Positions 52,869 through 62,338 of a DNA stretch of 64,000 bases are shown here, in pieces; position 1 is the stretch's first letter, and each line of letters begins with the position of its first letter. This DNA comes from Niabella soli DSM 19437 (lineage in GTDB: Bacteria; Bacteroidota; Bacteroidia; Chitinophagales; Chitinophagaceae), in contig NZ_CP007035.1 in the NCBI RefSeq assembly GCF_000243115.2, forward strand, positions 496,001-560,000, written 5' to 3'. Under the pieces are notes generated by a model. The model was not told the origin of the DNA and did not search any database. It was given only the letters and a program-made list of their open reading frames with translations. The position numbers and the translations under genes are program-made.

Positions 52869-55406
52869 TTATCCGCTGATCTTTTTAAGGCATTTGAGCA
52901 TATCGATGCCCTTGCCCAGTACCGGGGCAAACAGATCGCCCGTTTTAGCGAGCCGGTGCTGCATGGTTTGTAGGGTAAATTGCTGCGGCATAAGCCCGGG
53001 CTTTACCTCCTTCCAGTGTAAAGGGGCCGATACCGTTGCTCCCGGCCGGGGCCGCACGCTGTAAGCGCTTGCAACGGTTTGCCCTCTCCGGTTTTGAAGA
53101 TGGTCGATATATATTTTTTGCGTACCTCTTTTCTTAAGATTCCGTTCAAGGGTTGTACTATCCGGTAGTAGTTCGGTTACATGCAAAGCAACCAGATGCG
53201 CAAAGTCTTTCACCTGTTCATAAGTATACTTATTGCCCAGCGGTACATATATATGCAGACCGGTGGCTCCGGATGTTTTGCAAAAGGCCGGCGCTCCGCA
53301 ATCATCTAAAATTTGTTTAGTGGCAAGTGCGGCATCAATAACCTGGTCAAAGGTATTATCTTTTGAAGGGTCGATATCAATGATCATATAAGTGGGAGTA
53401 TCCGGTTTTTTTGCCGTGCTGTTCCAGGGGTTTAATTCTATACAGCCGAGGTTGGCAAGGTACAGGAGCGCAGCCCGGTCATTACATATAATATAATCGA
53501 TCTCTTTTTTTGTGCTTTCAGAGTAGATCTGAATGGTTTTGATCCACTCCGGAACAGCATCCCCCGCATCTTTCTGATAAAAACTTTCGCCGGTGATGCC
53601 GTTGGGATAACGGTTCAGGCTTTCGGGCCTGTCTTTAAGATAAGGCAGTATAACGGGCGCTGTTACATTGTAATAAGCGATAAGATCGCCTTTTGTAAAA
53701 CCATCTTCGGGCCAGTAAATTTTATGCTGGTTAGTGAGCTTTATCGTTTTCCGGCCTTCTTTAATGTTATATTCGTTTTGTGCCGGTGACCCGGGCTGCG
53801 CCGTTTTTTTATCCGCCATAACTACTTCGTTTTTAGGGATGACAATTTCTGTTGCCGCTTTGTCTTCTCTGAGCCCCTGGAAGACCGGTTGCCTGAAGAT
53901 ATGATCTTTGGTCAGTTGGGAAAATTTAATGTTGCAGACCAGGCTGGGGCGCAGCCATACAGCGGGCATATTGGTTTGGGGAGTGTGGGCAAACGGCGAC
54001 CGCTCCGTTACCAGCGGCTGCATTTTTTCATATAATTCGGTTAGCGATCGCTCGTCAAAACCTGTTCCGGTGTGACCGGCATACACCAGTTTCCCCTCGT
54101 CATATCTGCCGAGAATTAAGGCTCCGAATTTTTTCCGGGAGCCCCTGGGGGCCGTATAACCCGCAATAACAACTTCCTCGGTATGATGGTGTTTTATTTT
54201 TAGCCAGGAAGTAGTTCTTATTCCCTCCGCGTAAACGCTGGTTGCGCTCTTGGCGATCATTCCTTCCAGGTTTTTCTTTTGAATGGCCCTGAAGAATTTT
54301 TCACCGTCTTTTACCACATGATCGCAATACTTAATGACGGCATTTTCGTTAAGGGCCTCTTTAAGCAGCTCCTTGCGTTGCAGGAGCGGCAGCGCTTCTG
54401 TACTATGCCCGTTGAGGTGTAGCAGATCAAATACCTGGTAGGTTAGCGGCATATCCGGTGCTTCTTCAAAATGCTGCAAGGTTTGAAAATCGGGCATTCC
54501 TTCTTTGTTGTAGGCAACAATTTCTCCATCTAATATCATTTCATGTTGCTGTTGCGCCAGGGCCTGTGCCAGTACTCCGTACCGGTTGGCAAAGTTGAGA
54601 CCGTTGCGCGAGTAAAGCCTGAGTTTTTTACCTGTTTCGGCTATCGCCCGGTAGCCATCCCATTTAATTTCAAATACCCAATCTTTATCTGTAAAGGGTT
54701 TATCTGCAATGGTCGCCAACATAGGTTTTATATAATGGCGGTGTTTTTTCTCAGTGGAGACGGGTAGGGGCGTTGCTTTTTTTTTTACGAGCGGCCCTTG
54801 TGGTGCTGGTTGTTTTTTTGGGGCCGGAATATTGCTGCTTGCTTTTACTGTTCTGGCCGCCTGTTTTCTGGGCGAACGCTCCGCGTCGTACGCTCCGTTA
54901 ACGGCAAAGGCATCCTTATGCTTTATCAATAGCCAGGCGTTGTCTTCCGTCGCGTTTTTCATGCGGACCAACGCAAATTCCCCGTTTAATTTTTTCCCAT
55001 GCAGAACGAATTTCAGGGACCCGTTTTTAAGCTCCTGCAATAAAACCGCCTCATCATTTTTCCCCGGTTGCTGCTCCAGCGCGGTATAAGTTCCTTCGTC
55101 CCATATTTCAACGTTTCCTGCGCCATAATTACCCTTTGGAATAGTGCCTTCAAATTTCCGGTAGGCATACGGGTGGTCTTCAACCATTACCGCCAACCTT
55201 TTGTCGGCCGGATTCAGGGAAGGTCCTTTGGGTACGGCCCAGCTTTTAAGCACACCAGCCATTTCCAGCCGGAAATCGTAATGCAGCCGGGTGGCATCAT
55301 GACGCTGTACTACAAAATGCAGTTTCCTGCCCCCGGTTTTTTTTATTCCTCTGGGTTCGGCGGTTTGGGAAAAATCCCTTTTGGTATTATATTTTTTTAG
55401 CGGCAT
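52869..55406 (-). CDS. ligD: DNA ligase D (multidomain)
   Basis: An 845-residue ATP-dependent NHEJ ligase with all three modules. The N-terminal 3'-phosphoesterase (about 20-150, RHDATRLHYDFRLEMAGVLKSWAVPKGPS) comes first. The central ligase (about 225-510) has nucleophile Lys248 in EIKWDGYRA, RNG motif and LKIKHHHTEEVVIAGY. The C-terminal primase/polymerase (about 550-840) shows KIYWPEDGFTKGDLIAYYN and a putative metal site YMIIDIDPS. With Ku it repairs double-strand breaks without a homologous template. It is last in the operon after Ku and a monooxygenase-fold gene. Confidence 0.97.
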   Translation of the reverse strand: MPLKKYNTKRDFSQTAEPRGIKKTGGRKLHFVVQRHDATRLHYDFRLEMAGVLKSWAVPKGPSLNPADKRLAVMVEDHPYAYRKFEGTIPKGNYGAGNVEIWDEGTYTALEQQPGKNDEAVLLQELKNGSLKFVLHGKKLNGEFALVRMKNATEDNAWLLIKHKDAFAVNGAYDAERSPRKQAARTVKASSNIPAPKKQPAPQGPLVKKKATPLPVSTEKKHRHYIKPMLATIADKPFTDKDWVFEIKWDGYRAIAETGKKLRLYSRNGLNFANRYGVLAQALAQQQHEMILDGEIVAYNKEGMPDFQTLQHFEEAPDMPLTYQVFDLLHLNGHSTEALPLLQRKELLKEALNENAVIKYCDHVVKDGEKFFRAIQKKNLEGMIAKSATSVYAEGIRTTSWLKIKHHHTEEVVIAGYTAPRGSRKKFGALILGRYDEGKLVYAGHTGTGFDERSLTELYEKMQPLVTERSPFAHTPQTNMPAVWLRPSLVCNIKFSQLTKDHIFRQPVFQGLREDKAATEIVIPKNEVVMADKKTAQPGSPAQNEYNIKEGRKTIKLTNQHKIYWPEDGFTKGDLIAYYNVTAPVILPYLKDRPESLNRYPNGITGESFYQKDAGDAVPEWIKTIQIYSESTKKEIDYIICNDRAALLYLANLGCIELNPWNSTAKKPDTPTYMIIDIDPSKDNTFDQVIDAALATKQILDDCGAPAFCKTSGATGLHIYVPLGNKYTYEQVKDFAHLVALHVTELLPDSTTLERNLKKRGTQKIYIDHLQNRRGQTVASAYSVRPRPGATVSAPLHWKEVKPGLMPQQFTLQTMQHRLAKTGDLFAPVLGKGIDMLKCLKKISG

Positions 55407-55458
55407 AACCTCTTACGGGGTATATAATTAAGTGGCCCGATGGCAGTATCGGTTGCTT

Positions 55459-55758
55459 TTAATAAAAGGTTTCAAAGAGCCCTACATTCTTTTCCAAGCG
55501 GAGCAGGTATTCTTTGTCTTTTTCAAAATAGCGGGCTTTCTCAAAATCATTTCCCGCAAAGTTGATGACGCTCTCTTTATTCATCCATTCGCTTATCGTA
55601 AAAAAATGACAGATATCGCCCTCCACCTTCCGGAGGATCTTATCCGAAACGTTGCCGATGGTTGATATACAGGCCGTGTGACCGGTGTGAATAATATAAT
55701 TCAGGTAGGCATCTGCCTGATCGGCTTTTGTTTGGCCATGCCAGATTCTTGTTATCAT
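55459..55758 (-). CDS. Antibiotic biosynthesis monooxygenase (ABM)-fold protein
   Basis: A 99-residue dimeric alpha-beta-barrel protein (RIWHGQTKADQADAYLNYI at the start, GDICHFFTISEWMNKESVINFAG in the middle). Such proteins can be quinone or haem monooxygenases, but many have no known activity. It lies between Ku (18-nt gap) and ligD (52-nt gap) in the same direction, an unusual partner for DNA repair genes. Confidence 0.85.
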   Translation of the reverse strand: MITRIWHGQTKADQADAYLNYIIHTGHTACISTIGNVSDKILRKVEGDICHFFTISEWMNKESVINFAGNDFEKARYFEKDKEYLLRLEKNVGLFETFY

Positions 55759-55776
55759 GATTAATTGTTTTATCCG

Positions 55777-56547
55777 TTACGAAACTTTTTTCTTTGCAGA
55801 AAGACTGGCTTTTAACTGTTCCATCAGGTCCTGGGATTTGTTGTATACGATCTTCATTTCCGGAACGTTTATCTTCCTGCCTTTTGCTTTTGATTCAATG
55901 ATCTTCATAAGCTTTTCAGAATAAGTATCTTTATAGGCGGCTATGTTCAATTTTTGCGACAACTGTTCTATGAGCGTTACCGCCATTTTTAACTCCGCTG
56001 GTTTTACGTTTCGCTTGGGAATAGCGAGGTCATCGGCTTTTCGCAATTCCTCCGCAAACCGGAGACGTTGAAAAATGATCAGGTCCGTATAGGGTTTTAG
56101 CAGGCCCAGCACTTCTTTGTTCCGCATTACAAAAGTACCTAAACCCACCATCCCCGTTTTTACCAAAGCATCCCTCAGTAACGCATAGGCGGCTTCCCCG
56201 TTCTTCTGGGGCTCCACAAAATAGGGCGTTTCATAATAAACGCTGTCAATCTCTTCTGCTTTTACAAACTGGTCTATGGAAATGATTTTTGTTTTTTCAG
56301 GCTGAGCTTTTTCAAAATCTTTATCATCCAGCACTACATACTTTCCCTTATAGTTAAACCCTTTTATAATATCCGTCCACGCTACTTCTTTCCCGGTTTT
56401 TTCATTAACCCGTTTGAATTTGATATGACTGTGGTCTTTTTTATCCAGCATATCCAGATCCAGGCTGCTTTCTTCAGTGGCCGAATACAGTTTTACCGGA
56501 ATATTAACCAGGCCAAAACCAATGGCGCCCGTCCAGATTGCTTTCAT
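55777..56547 (-). CDS. ku: DNA end-binding protein Ku
   Basis: A 256-residue homodimeric ring protein that binds double-strand DNA ends and recruits LigD. The family start MKAIWTGAIGFGLVNIPVKLYSATEESSLDLDMLDKKDHSHIKFKRVNEKTGKEV is plain, as are EIDSVYYETPYFVEPQKNGEAAYALL and RNKEVLGLLKPY. The short basic C-terminus (SLSAKKKVS) fits the usual minimal bacterial Ku. First gene of the NHEJ operon. Confidence 0.98.
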   Translation of the reverse strand: MKAIWTGAIGFGLVNIPVKLYSATEESSLDLDMLDKKDHSHIKFKRVNEKTGKEVAWTDIIKGFNYKGKYVVLDDKDFEKAQPEKTKIISIDQFVKAEEIDSVYYETPYFVEPQKNGEAAYALLRDALVKTGMVGLGTFVMRNKEVLGLLKPYTDLIIFQRLRFAEELRKADDLAIPKRNVKPAELKMAVTLIEQLSQKLNIAAYKDTYSEKLMKIIESKAKGRKINVPEMKIVYNKSQDLMEQLKASLSAKKKVS

Positions 56548-56798
56548 ATTCGATTAAGGTTTTCCTGTGAAAAAAGCTGAGAAATCATTTTATACTAAAA
56601 AGTAGTAAAAATGATCTGTTGTATTATATCAAAAATCGTGCGTAGCGTGCGTTAGATCAATGCTTCTTAACAATATTTTTCTGTTTTTCCTTTTTGATGG
56701 AATAATGGGGAGCAAAAACAACCCATACCAGCGTCCGGGTAATTTTTTCCCCATCCGGGTGGGTTAGTATTTCCCCGTTTGACGCTGCTACCCTAAAA
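56548..56798. other. Gap between the NHEJ operon and the DUF892 gene
   Basis: No gene is seen. The minus-strand promoter of ku must lie here, but I could not place a -7 motif with confidence. Confidence 0.4.
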
Positions 56799-56833
56799 GG
56801 AAGCGCCTGCCCCTAACGGGCAGGCGGTTTCCT
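56799..56833 (-). terminator. Probable terminator of the DUF892 gene
   Basis: Arms CGCCTGCCC and GGGCAGGCG around CTAAC, extended by GGAA/TTCC with a small bulge. On the minus strand it is followed by a short T-rich stretch, about 40 nt after the DUF892 stop. Confidence 0.65.
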
Positions 56834-56873
56834 CATTTTGATGTATATGACCCATGCTTTCCCTTCGGCGATT

Positions 56874-57422
56874 TTATTCAGCCATTGCCTGTTCATTTAC
56901 AAAATTTTCCGCTATTTCCGTCAGGGCAGTGTCCGTCTCCTTTTCATTATCCAGTGTCTGCTGCAATAGTTTCGCAACTTCTGTATGTTCCATTTGTTCC
57001 GCAAAAGCCCGCAGCGTGCCATAGGTGGCTATTTCATAGTGCTCTATTTTTTGCGCCGCCAGAATAAGCCCTGCATCGCGCGTAGCGGTTTCGCTTTCCG
57101 TATCAGACATAATTTCATTTGCTTCTTCCACCAGCCCTTCCATTGCTTCGCATTTTTTGGCTACCGCTTTTTCATCCAGCAGGGAAAAGACCTTTTCGAG
57201 CGTGGCTGCATGCTCCTCTGTTTCGTGCGTATGCTTTTCAAATGCCGCTGCCAGATCCTCGCTGTGACTGGCTTTTTGCATTCTGGGAAGCGCCTTTATC
57301 AAATGTTTTTCTGCCCAGTAAATATCTTTTAACTCGTCAACGAAAAACCGGTGAAACTCACTGCTTTTCATTTCCGGGGACAGATGGTTTGTTGTAGATT
57401 TTCCTGATTTGTTTGTTGTCAT
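56874..57422 (-). CDS. DUF892 (YciE/YciF-like) ferritin-like protein
   Basis: A 182-residue four-helix protein of the YciE/YciF group, with FFVDELKDIYWAEKHLIKALPRMQKAS as the characteristic first helix and KIEHYEIATYGTLRAFAEQMEH later. Conserved Glu/His (HTHETEEHAATLEKVF; KIEHYE) form a likely di-iron site. Relatives are stress-induced in enterobacteria and other bacteria. A possible alternative start at the internal ATG (MKSSEFHRFF) would remove 17 residues. It fits the stress-oriented gene group here. Confidence 0.92.
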   Translation of the reverse strand: MTTNKSGKSTTNHLSPEMKSSEFHRFFVDELKDIYWAEKHLIKALPRMQKASHSEDLAAAFEKHTHETEEHAATLEKVFSLLDEKAVAKKCEAMEGLVEEANEIMSDTESETATRDAGLILAAQKIEHYEIATYGTLRAFAEQMEHTEVAKLLQQTLDNEKETDTALTEIAENFVNEQAMAE

Positions 57423-57560
57423 AACTTTAATTTTTTTGTATCGGTTTAGAAATAGTTAAAGCTCAATAGTGTTTTTTTTTTGAACATTGCTTCCATATTG
57501 TCTTCAAAAAAATCAGGCCAAAAAACAGGAAGTTGGCTATAAATTTGTTTTAAAAATAGT

Positions 57561-58031
57561 ATGAAAAAAAATCGGGTTGGCGTTTTTGAAAGGGTTGCGA
57601 CAAAAATTACGTACTGGACCGGGAGCTTTACTGCATTTGGATTAGCGGTGGCGCTGGTACTGTTGTGGCTGATAACCGGACCGCTTTTTCATTATTCAAA
57701 TACCTGGCAGCTAGTGATCAATACCGGCACTACCATTATTACTTTTTTGATGGTATTCCTGATTCAGAAAAGCCAAAACAAAGATTCAAAGGCCATTCAG
57801 CTTAAATTAAATGAATTGATCGCTTCCAGCCAACTCGCCAGCAACCGCATGGTTGATATTGAGGGACTGAGTGAAGAAGAGCTGGAAATATTGCACAGGT
57901 TTTATAAATTATTATCAGACAAAACAAAAGAAGCCCGCAATATTCATGATTCGCATTCTATTGATGCGGCTACCCGGTTGCATAATGAAAAAGAAGTTGC
58001 TGAAAAGATGAAAGGCCAACCGGAAATTTAA
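57561..58031 (+). CDS. Low-affinity iron permease family protein
   Basis: A 156-residue membrane protein (DUF: low-affinity iron permease, Fet4-related). Two hydrophobic helices, about 20-43 (FTAFGLAVALVLLWLITGPLF) and 50-68 (VINTGTTIITFLMVFLIQKSQN), are followed by a polar helical tail with conserved NKDSKAIQLKLNELI and LSEEELEILHRFYK. The homology to yeast Fet4 is limited and transport in bacteria is not shown. Confidence 0.88.
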   Translation: MKKNRVGVFERVATKITYWTGSFTAFGLAVALVLLWLITGPLFHYSNTWQLVINTGTTIITFLMVFLIQKSQNKDSKAIQLKLNELIASSQLASNRMVDIEGLSEEELEILHRFYKLLSDKTKEARNIHDSHSIDAATRLHNEKEVAEKMKGQPEI

Positions 58032-58288
58032 TCCGGCCAATTTTCGCTATTCTTATGCCGTTCCCTTCCGGATGGCAGAAGGCCGTTCGTTAAAAGTTGC
58101 AAAGGTTGCCGGTTGGCACGCAAAAGTGATATGTTAAAATGGAGCCGGATGCCCCGGCGAAAATCTGAATGGCACAGATATCGGTTGTCAAAAATATTCG
58201 TATCTTGAAAGTCCTTTTAAATCATTTCGGGGGAGGCCTTTACGACGGCCTGCTGAATTATTGGTTACTTATATAACTTTTACCGTCG

Positions 58289-59683
58289 ATGATGCTATCA
58301 TTAAATAAGATCCGGTTGGGTTATGCGCTTTCCTCTTTGTTGCTATTGGTTTCTTACGTCCTCATTTTTTATACCAACCGCCGGTTGCAGCAGGAAAAGG
58401 ATTGGGTGGTTACCAATTATACATTAATCAATAAACTGGGCGATATAAAAATGGCGATGAGTGAGGCCGAATCGAATGTGCGGGGTTATGTTATCAACAG
58501 ATCGCCCCAGTTTGTGACCGGTTTTGATAAAGCCCGCTCCAATATTACGCTACTGCATACCCAGGTGAAAAAGCTTATTGGAAAGGATGCGGCCCAATTG
58601 GTCAATGAAGATCAGTTGCGGTTGATGACGAACACAAGTCTGTCGGAACTTTCTGCAACACTCGATTTATTCCGGGCCCGGCCGGAGTCATTAAAAGCAT
58701 CCACCATTCAACCGGCCAACCTGGAACTTTCAGATAATATAAATGCGTTGATCCGGAAAATGATCGGGAATGAGCAGTTGCTGATGCAAAAACGAATGTT
58801 AAAGCTGAATCATTTTTATTCCAGCACGGAAGCCATGACGATACTATCGCTGTTTATGGCCCTGATTGCTGTATTGTACGCAGTTATTACGTTTAACAGT
58901 CAGTATAAACAAAAAAAGAGAGCTAATAAAATTGCGGATCTATATAGGATTACGCTGGAGGGTAATGTGAAGGAGTTAAGCGAAAAGAATGTGGAGCTTA
59001 ACGAATTAAAAGGAGTGGAAAAATTAGCTTCGATCGGCCGGGTGTCAAGGGTGATGGCGCATGAGGTGCGTAACCCCTTAACCAACATTGCACTGGCAGC
59101 CGAACAATTGCGGGATGTTCCCGGTTTTGCAAAAGAGGAAGAGGCCGAACTGCTGATCAATATTATCAACAGGAATTCGGCCCGTATCAGCCAGATGGTG
59201 GCTGATCTTTTGAATGCAACGAAATTTATGGAGCTCGACAGGCAAAAAGAAAATATTAACCAGTTGCTGGACGAAAGTCTTTTAATGGCGAGAGACCGGT
59301 TATTGCTCCGGAAAATACAGGTTATAAAAAATTATTCAACGGATTTGTGCGATGTAATGGTTGATAAAGAACGGATTCGCCTGGCTTTTCTGAATATTAT
59401 TGTAAACGCTATTGAAGCAATGGATGAAGGCGGAGGTATTCTTGAACTAACCACACTGAAGCAGGAAGACAAGTGTATCGTTGAGGTCCGGGACAATGGG
59501 AAGGGGATGGACGAGGATACGCTGCAAAATCTTTTTGAGCCTTATTTTACTTCAAAAAGTAAAGGCAACGGACTGGGGCTTACCCATACACAAAATATTA
59601 TATTGAATCATAAGGGAAGCATAAAAGTACTGAGCGAGCCGGAGCGGGGCAGCCGCTTTATTATTTCGCTGAACCTTGTATAA
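58289..59683 (+). CDS. Sensor histidine kinase with CHASE3-like domain
   Basis: A 464-residue membrane kinase. Helices about 9-27 and 180-200 flank a CHASE3-like extracytoplasmic helical domain (AMSEAESNVRGYVINRSPQFVTGFDKARS). The kinase core has His258 in RVMAHEVRNPLTNIALAAEQL, N-box AFLNIIVNAIEAM, VRDNGKGM and GNGLGLTHTQNIILNHKG. The NtrC-type regulator at 60233 is probably a partner, with a single-domain receiver between them on the other strand. Confidence 0.95.
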   Translation: MMLSLNKIRLGYALSSLLLLVSYVLIFYTNRRLQQEKDWVVTNYTLINKLGDIKMAMSEAESNVRGYVINRSPQFVTGFDKARSNITLLHTQVKKLIGKDAAQLVNEDQLRLMTNTSLSELSATLDLFRARPESLKASTIQPANLELSDNINALIRKMIGNEQLLMQKRMLKLNHFYSSTEAMTILSLFMALIAVLYAVITFNSQYKQKKRANKIADLYRITLEGNVKELSEKNVELNELKGVEKLASIGRVSRVMAHEVRNPLTNIALAAEQLRDVPGFAKEEEAELLINIINRNSARISQMVADLLNATKFMELDRQKENINQLLDESLLMARDRLLLRKIQVIKNYSTDLCDVMVDKERIRLAFLNIIVNAIEAMDEGGGILELTTLKQEDKCIVEVRDNGKGMDEDTLQNLFEPYFTSKSKGNGLGLTHTQNIILNHKGSIKVLSEPERGSRFIISLNLV

Positions 59684-59698
59684 GGCAACACATAGGTT

Positions 59699-60118
59699 TC
59701 AGGAAGTGCGTTGTAGAAGTGTTTGATCAATCATCTTTAATATGGTTTCCTTTGTAAAAGGCTTGCCAATAAAATCATCGGCGCCGTTGTTCAACGCCAT
59801 TTTCCGGTCGTAACTGGTGTCGTAAGCCGTCATCATTACAACGGTAACGGCGGTTATTTCTTTTAACAAAGATATACATTGAAATCCCAGCCCATCGGGC
59901 AGCCGGTTATCAAGGAAAACCAGGAAAGTGTCCGGGTTTGCTTCCAATACCTGTAACCCTTCCTCAATCGATCCCGCAAACAGGGCTTCTATACCTCGCT
60001 GTTTCAGTATGTTACGTAAAAGATAATACATATCACTTTCATCGTCAATGACCAACGTTTTTAACGGACGAGTAGGAGACGGAGATGCAGAATTGTATTC
60101 GAAAAAACTACTTTTCAC
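59699..60118 (-). CDS. Single-domain response regulator
   Basis: A 139-residue receiver-only protein. Acidic DDE at 25-27, phosphoacceptor Asp70 in FLDNRLPDG and the conserved Lys in GKPFTKET identify it. The start is GTG at 60118; the first internal Met (residue 30) would delete essential acidic residues. It lies antisense between the kinase and the NtrC-type gene, 15 nt after the kinase stop. It may act as phosphate sink or output partner of the kinase. Confidence 0.9.
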   Translation of the reverse strand: MKSSFFEYNSASPSPTRPLKTLVIDDESDMYYLLRNILKQRGIEALFAGSIEEGLQVLEANPDTFLVFLDNRLPDGLGFQCISLLKEITAVTVVMMTAYDTSYDRKMALNNGADDFIGKPFTKETILKMIDQTLLQRTS

Positions 60119-60232
60119 TGTGAAAAAACGGGCAATTATATTGCCAAAACAGAGAGGCAGATGCGGAATATTTTATGTGACTAAAAGCCGGCACGATTTG
60201 AGCAGTACAATGGGTAAGAAAAACCTCAATAT

Positions 60233-61615
60233 ATGCCCCAAAAATTGCTCATAATCGACGACGATGCTGATCTATGTCAACTGTTGTCCCGTTATCTTAA
60301 AAAAAATGGCTACCAGGTAGAAACCGCTTATTCCGGCAATAAGGGAGTAGCCCGGTATAAAGCTGAAAATTTTGACGCCGTTATTGCCGATTACCGGCTG
60401 GGCGATATGGATGGAACTGCATTGGTTAAAGAACTGAAACAATTAAATGCTAATGCTGCTATTTTAATTATTACGGGTTATTCAGACATCCGGCCGGCGA
60501 TTGAAGTAACCCGGCTGGGCGCGTTTGATTATATTCCTAAACCGCTCGTTCCTGAAGAGGTGTTAAAACTGCTTAAAAAAATGACAGATCCTGATTTTGC
60601 AACAGGGCAGGCCGCCCGGAATGTGCAAACCGATACCGCCTCTTTTTTACAGCAATATTATGTAGGTAAGTCAAAGACCGTCCAGGATGTATACCATCAG
60701 GTATCGGTAGTAGCCCCCACAAACTACAGTGTTATTTTATATGGAGAGAGCGGCACAGGTAAAGAGGTTATAGCGCGAACCATACATCATAGCAGTACCC
60801 GGTCCGATCAACCTTTTGTGGCCCTGGATTGTGGAACGCTTTCGCGGGAACTGGCGGCCAGCGAGCTTTTCGGTCATGTAAAAGGCGCTTTTACCGGGGC
60901 GCTGCAGGACAAGGAAGGTCATTTTGAAATGGCAAACGGGGGTACGCTTTTCCTGGATGAAATAGGGAACCTGACGCCCGATATCCAGGCGATCCTGTTG
61001 CGCATCATCCAGGAGCGGAAATTTAAACGCGTGGGTGGAACTAAAGAAATTTCCATTGATATCCGGATCATTGTAGCATCAAATGAGAACCTGAAAGCTG
61101 CCTGCAGCAATGGTAAATTCCGGGAAGACCTGTTTCACCGCCTTAACGAATTTGCTATCCACCTTCCGGCGTTGCGCCACCGCAAGGACGACATTGGCCC
61201 CCTTGCCGAATTTTTTCTAAAAAAATCCTGCGAAGAAAGTGCAAAAACGATCACGGGATTTTCCGAAGCGGCTTTTGCTGCCTTTCTGCGTTACGATTGG
61301 CCGGGCAACCTCAGGGAATTGCGGAACGCCGTTCGCCGGGCTGTATTATTAACGGAAGATAATGGAACCGTAAATGAAGAAGCACTGTTAATTGAGGGGG
61401 CTGATCCAAAGGAAATAACTGACAACCCCGCGGAGAACGGGCAGCAGCCCGATTCCGAGAAAGACCTTTTAAAAGAAGTTGCGGGACGTGCGGAATATAA
61501 CGCTATCATGACTGTTTTAAAGAAAGTGAACTTCAATAAGAAAAAGGCTGCCGAAGTACTGAACATCGACCGGAAGACCCTGTATAATAAGTTGAAATTA
61601 TTTTCAGGGAACTAA
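60233..61615 (+). CDS. Sigma-54-dependent (NtrC-type) response regulator
   Basis: A 460-residue regulator. The receiver (1-120) has Asp53 in VIADYRLGD. The AAA+ domain has Walker A GESGTGKE (171-178), the GAFTGA loop (218-223) that contacts sigma-54, Walker B GGTLFLDEIGNL and the arginine-rich FREDLFHRLNEF. The C-terminal Fis-like helix-turn-helix is VNFNKKKAAEVLNIDRKTLYNKLKLF. It activates sigma-54 promoters on phosphorylation, most likely by the kinase at 58289. Confidence 0.96.
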   Translation: MPQKLLIIDDDADLCQLLSRYLKKNGYQVETAYSGNKGVARYKAENFDAVIADYRLGDMDGTALVKELKQLNANAAILIITGYSDIRPAIEVTRLGAFDYIPKPLVPEEVLKLLKKMTDPDFATGQAARNVQTDTASFLQQYYVGKSKTVQDVYHQVSVVAPTNYSVILYGESGTGKEVIARTIHHSSTRSDQPFVALDCGTLSRELAASELFGHVKGAFTGALQDKEGHFEMANGGTLFLDEIGNLTPDIQAILLRIIQERKFKRVGGTKEISIDIRIIVASNENLKAACSNGKFREDLFHRLNEFAIHLPALRHRKDDIGPLAEFFLKKSCEESAKTITGFSEAAFAAFLRYDWPGNLRELRNAVRRAVLLTEDNGTVNEEALLIEGADPKEITDNPAENGQQPDSEKDLLKEVAGRAEYNAIMTVLKKVNFNKKKAAEVLNIDRKTLYNKLKLFSGN

Positions 61616-61623
61616 GGAGCCTT

Positions 61624-62193
61624 TTATTTCCAATATTTTGCCTTTATGCTTTTAGCCGAATCCAGGTGCTCCTGCAAATGAGGCAGCGTCTTATCGGCAA
61701 ACGCCTTTATGTCCGGGTCCTGCGCGTATTTGACCGCATCTTCAAATCGCTTAACCGCATCTTTGTGACCATCGATCACTTCGTTAATATAATCTTTGTC
61801 AAATGTGCTTCCCTGCCGGGTAGATAATTTGTTCATTGTCTTTTGATCATCAGACATGGGCGGGATGGTGATATTCTTTTTTCCTGCCAGCTCTTTTACA
61901 GATTCATTGAGCTGTTGGTGCTCCTGAGCTAACATTTTTGCAAAACTTTTTACAGTGGGTATCGTAGCCTTTTGTTCGGCCAGCGTTGCCAGATCCGCTT
62001 CGCGGAGCTCGTTGTCTGCGGCTCTTACCAGGAAGGCGGCGCTCATGCTGTCGACTGTAACGGTAAGATTGTTAGCAGCGCTGTCCTGCTTAACATTGTT
62101 GGCGGAGTCCGCTTCGGCTACCGGGGTCTTAGGCTGCTGATTACAGGACCAAAAAAATATAGTTGTCAAAAGGAATATGCTTACTGTTTTCAT
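61624..62193 (-). CDS. DUF4142 family lipoprotein
   Basis: A 189-residue exported protein with a type II signal (MKTVSIFLLTTIFFWSC). The DUF4142 helical domain follows: AAFLVRAADNELREADLATLAEQKATIPTVKSFAKMLAQEHQQLN, and FDKDYINEVIDGHKDAVKRFEDAVKYAQDPDIKAFADKTLPHLQEHLDSAKSI. A paralogue without a lipobox lies at 43642. Its stop is 8 nt from the NtrC-type gene's stop on the other strand. Confidence 0.93.
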   Translation of the reverse strand: MKTVSIFLLTTIFFWSCNQQPKTPVAEADSANNVKQDSAANNLTVTVDSMSAAFLVRAADNELREADLATLAEQKATIPTVKSFAKMLAQEHQQLNESVKELAGKKNITIPPMSDDQKTMNKLSTRQGSTFDKDYINEVIDGHKDAVKRFEDAVKYAQDPDIKAFADKTLPHLQEHLDSAKSIKAKYWK

Positions 62194-62338
62194 TTTTTAT
62201 ATTTTAGAATTAGCTAATGGATATAACATCTATCAATAGCTAAAAAAATGATGCCGGTTTGGGTTCTGTTTATCCCGGGGTTTGCATTCGCTGATACGGA
62301 GCATTTAATTCCTTTTAGCGGGGTATTATTTCCACACA

